From contig NC_018011.1 in NCBI RefSeq assembly GCF_000265365.1, forward strand, positions 2,931,501 through 2,995,500: DNA of 64,000 nucleotides, written 5' to 3'. Position numbers and translations under genes: made by a program. This stretch comes from Alistipes finegoldii DSM 17242 (GTDB taxonomy: Bacteria > Bacteroidota > Bacteroidia > Bacteroidales > Rikenellaceae). Positions 61,679 through 64,000 of this stretch are shown here, piece by piece (the stretch's first letter is position 1; every line of letters starts with the position of its first letter). The notes below the pieces were generated by a model. That model was not told where the DNA came from, did no database searches, and was given only the letters and a program-made list of their open reading frames with translations.

Positions 61679-62737
61679 CTATGCGAAAGTCCCGAACCGG
61701 AATACGATTTTCTGACAGTAGGTTTCGCCGGGTCTGAGCAGCGGCGACGGGAATTCGGGGTGGTTGACGGCGTCGGGGTGGTTTTGACATTCGATCGCCA
61801 CGCCGTCGTAGTCGTTGTAACGGCCGCCCGACTTGGTTTCGGGGCATCCGCCCGCGAGCCAGTTGCCGGTGTAGATCATCACGCTGGGCTGCGACGAAAG
61901 CACCGTCACGCAGCGGCCCGAAGTATGTTCGCGCAGACAGCCGACCTCGCCCAGAATGTTGGGCTTCCAGCCGTCGATGACGAACGGGTGGTCGTACCCC
62001 TTGAAATCGCGGATGTGGTTGAACTCCGAGTCGATGCCGGGGCGGAACGGACGGAATTCGCGGAAGTCCTGCGGCGTGCCCGCTGCGTCGAGCAGCCGGC
62101 CTGTGGGGATCTGCTTGTCGTTCATTTCGAGCACCTGCGAGCTGTTCAGGCGCAGCTGGTGGTCGAGGACCGACCCGCTGCCTTCGCCCGCGAGGTTGAA
62201 ATAGACGTGGTTGGTGAGGTTCACCACCGTCGTTTTGTCCGTCCGGGCCAGATAGGTTATTTCGAGCGCATTCTCATCGTCGAAATCGAACACGGCCTCG
62301 ACGTTCAGTTCGCCGGGGTAATTCTGGTCGCCGTCCTCCGAAAGGAGCGACATGACCACGCGGTTGGTCTCCACACGGCTCTCCCAGATGCGGTTGGCGA
62401 AGTTCTTCGTGCCGCCGTGCAGGTGGTTGGGGCCGTTGTTCACTTCGAGCGCGTACTCCTTTCCCTCGACGGTCATGCGGCCGAAGGCGATGCGGTTGGC
62501 GCAGCGGCCCACGCTCTTGCCCGACGCGGCTCCGTCGAAGAAGTAGCCTTCGGGATGCTTGTAGCCCAGCACCACGTCGGCCATGCGGCCCTCACGGTCG
62601 GGCATCGTGACGGAGACGATGGCGGCCCCGAAATTCGAGATTTTCACTTCGGCGCCCTTATCGTTGCGCATCGTGTAGAGGATGATGGCTTCGCCCTCCG
62701 GCGTCATGCCCCATACGTGTTGTTCGATCTGTACCAT
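61679..62737 (-). CDS. galM: Aldose 1-epimerase
   Basis: The 352-aa protein has GalM motifs: ISNFGAAIVSVTMPDREG, NRIAFGRMTVEGKEYALE, NNGPNHLHGGTKNF with active His, LTNHVYFNLAGEGSG with His, and SSQPSVMIYTGNWL with the last conserved part. It catalyses anomer exchange of aldoses. Its ATG shares one base with the gltX stop (TAATG), so translation is coupled. It lies next to the xyl operon and may supply the right xylose anomer. Confidence 0.93.
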   Translation of the reverse strand: MVQIEQHVWGMTPEGEAIILYTMRNDKGAEVKISNFGAAIVSVTMPDREGRMADVVLGYKHPEGYFFDGAASGKSVGRCANRIAFGRMTVEGKEYALEVNNGPNHLHGGTKNFANRIWESRVETNRVVMSLLSEDGDQNYPGELNVEAVFDFDDENALEITYLARTDKTTVVNLTNHVYFNLAGEGSGSVLDHQLRLNSSQVLEMNDKQIPTGRLLDAAGTPQDFREFRPFRPGIDSEFNHIRDFKGYDHPFVIDGWKPNILGEVGCLREHTSGRCVTVLSSQPSVMIYTGNWLAGGCPETKSGGRYNDYDGVAIECQNHPDAVNHPEFPSPLLRPGETYCQKIVFRFGTFA

Positions 62738-64000
62738 TATTCTGCGGGTTTTAAGGTTGCGAGGATATGGTCGATGCGGCGCAGGGTCTCTTCGCGGCCG
62801 ATGAACGCCGTGACGTCGTACATGCCGGGACCTTTGCCCGCGCCTACGAGCGCCAGCCGCAGCGTGTTCATCACCTGTCCCATGCCGTATCCCTTCTCTT
62901 CGATCCAGCCGTGGACGATTTGTTCGGTGTTCTCTTTCGAGAAGTCGTCGATCGAGGCCAGTACGCCGCGCAGCTCGCGCAGGATTTCGGGGTTTTGGCC
63001 CTTCCAGTACTTCCGGGTCTGCTTCTCCTCGTATTCGGCCGGCGCCGTGAAGAAGAACGACGTGAGGTCCCAGAGGTCGGTGATGAACGTGGCGCGCTCC
63101 TTCATGATGCCTGCGGCCCGGCCTGCGACCTCGTCCGCGACTTCGATACCGTGGTCGCGCAGGATGGGCTGGAACAGCGCAGCCAGCTCGGCGTCGCTCT
63201 TGTGGTGCATGTACTGGGCGTTGAACCATTTGGCTTTGTCGGGCTGGAAGCGTGCGCCCGATTTCGAGACGCGCTCCAGCGAGAAGCTGTCGATCAGCTC
63301 TTGCATCGAGAAGATCTCCTGTTCGGTGCCGGGGTTCCAGCCCAGCAGCGCCAGCATGTTGATGAATGCTTCGGGGAAATAGCCGTCCTCGCGGTAGCCG
63401 CGGGCCGTTTCGCCCGTCGGGGAGGTCCAGAAGAGCGGGAATACCGGGAATCCCATCTTGTCGCCGTCGCGCTTCGAGAGTTTGCCGCCGCCCGTGGGTT
63501 TGAGGAGCAGGGGCAGGTGGGCGAAGCGGGGCTGACGCTCCTGCCAGCCGAAGGCCCGGTAGAGCAGGTAGTGCAGCGGCAGCGAAGGCAGCCACTCCTC
63601 GCCGCGGATGACGTGCGAGACCTCCATTAGGTAGTCGTCCACGATGTTGGCGAGGTGGTAGGTGGGCAGTGCGTCGGCCGATTTGTAAAGCACCTTGTCG
63701 TCGAGCGTCGAGGTGTTCACCTCCACATGGCCGCGGATCAGGTCGTCCATTTCGACGGTCTGGTTTTCGGGCATCCGGAAGCGGATCACCCACTGGTCGC
63801 CGCGTTCGATGCGTGCCTTCACCTCGTCGGCCGGCAGCGCCAGCGACGTGGCCAGCTTTTCGCGCACGGCATAATTGTAGGCGAACGCTTCGCCGCGCTC
63901 CTCGGCTTCGCGGCGCAGGGCGTCCAGCTCTTCGGCGGTGTCGAAAGCGTAGTAGGCCCAGCCTGCATCGACGAGCTGGAGGGCGTATTTGAGGTAGATT
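62737..64000 (-). CDS. gltX: Glutamyl-tRNA synthetase (5' end outside window)
   Basis: The frame is open to base 64000, and the 5' part is cut off by the window. It has MPENQTVEMDDLIRGHVEVN, EVSHVIRGEEWLPSLPLHYL and the KLSKRDG (KMSKS-type) motif near 63480, followed by the anticodon-binding helices. The HIGH motif would be beyond the window. The product charges tRNA-Glu. The stop overlaps galM by one base. Confidence 0.93.
   Translation of the reverse strand, partial: IYLKYALQLVDAGWAYYAFDTAEELDALRREAEERGEAFAYNYAVREKLATSLALPADEVKARIERGDQWVIRFRMPENQTVEMDDLIRGHVEVNTSTLDDKVLYKSADALPTYHLANIVDDYLMEVSHVIRGEEWLPSLPLHYLLYRAFGWQERQPRFAHLPLLLKPTGGGKLSKRDGDKMGFPVFPLFWTSPTGETARGYREDGYFPEAFINMLALLGWNPGTEQEIFSMQELIDSFSLERVSKSGARFQPDKAKWFNAQYMHHKSDAELAALFQPILRDHGIEVADEVAGRAAGIMKERATFITDLWDLTSFFFTAPAEYEEKQTRKYWKGQNPEILRELRGVLASIDDFSKENTEQIVHGWIEEKGYGMGQVMNTLRLALVGAGKGPGMYDVTAFIGREETLRRIDHILATLKPAE

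Overview
The window looks like a piece of a Bacteroidales chromosome, most likely Alistipes or a close relative (inference). The evidence is a high-GC core carrying Bacteroidetes-type promoters (TTTG, about 19-20 nt, TAnnTTTG), lipoproteins, a TonB-dependent receptor, fimbrillin-type pili, an NrtR/Nudix sugar regulator and LytTR two-component signalling. It falls into three parts: two mobile elements side by side (about 1-15.8 kb and 15.9-28.0 kb) and an ordinary chromosomal region (28.1-64 kb).

Element A (1 to about 15.7 kb, left end outside the window) holds the tail of an unidentified Gln/Pro-rich protein, a DUF4099-like small protein and a fimbrial operon: fimbrillin, an 859-aa tip-like lipoprotein, a DUF3575 protein, a DUF4906 lipoprotein, an OmpA-type protein, a radical SAM protein and a small lipoprotein. 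AT-rich cargo follows (a DUF2971 gene and a RES-like gene read divergently), then umuDC under a palindromic operator, an ORF6N protein and a tyrosine integrase. The integrase abuts a tRNA-Lys(CTT) gene copy whose D-loop is interrupted by a 33-nt hairpin-forming insertion.

Element B (about 15.92-28.03 kb) is bounded by exact 23-nt direct repeats, with its own integrase just inside the right repeat and an intact tRNA-Lys(CTT) about 0.1 kb outside it. It carries a small gene with three in-frame TGA codons, a three-gene operon (HEPN-like protein, TonB-domain/TPR protein, trypsin-like/TPR lipoprotein), small accessory genes, a helicase-like gene with two in-frame TGA codons, and a membrane/coiled-coil protein flanked by 29-nt direct repeats. 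It also has three iteron-like repeats at an exact 64-nt period ahead of an unknown protein. In all six nonsense codons of the two elements (one in the radical SAM gene, three in the small gene, two in the helicase) TGA sits where one base change from TGG (Trp) would restore a continuous protein.

The chromosome from 28.1 kb encodes a GH2-like protein lacking the usual acid/base glutamate, an HsdR_N-like nuclease-fold protein, a LytTR regulator with its histidine kinase, an IS4-family insertion, a SHOCT-domain protein, acyl-CoA synthetase, PlsY, YitT, MiaB, a DEAD-box helicase, Der, a cation/H+ antiporter, an MFS permease, an outer-membrane barrel protein, PhoH, PepD, a lipid kinase and an NTF2-like protein. 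Next come a thiamine uptake unit (TPP riboswitch, TonB receptor, PnuC-family permease), a xylose operon (Nudix regulator, xylulokinase, xylose isomerase, symporter) and gltX-galM with overlapping stop and start. Several GC palindromes lie between genes and look like a local repeat family.
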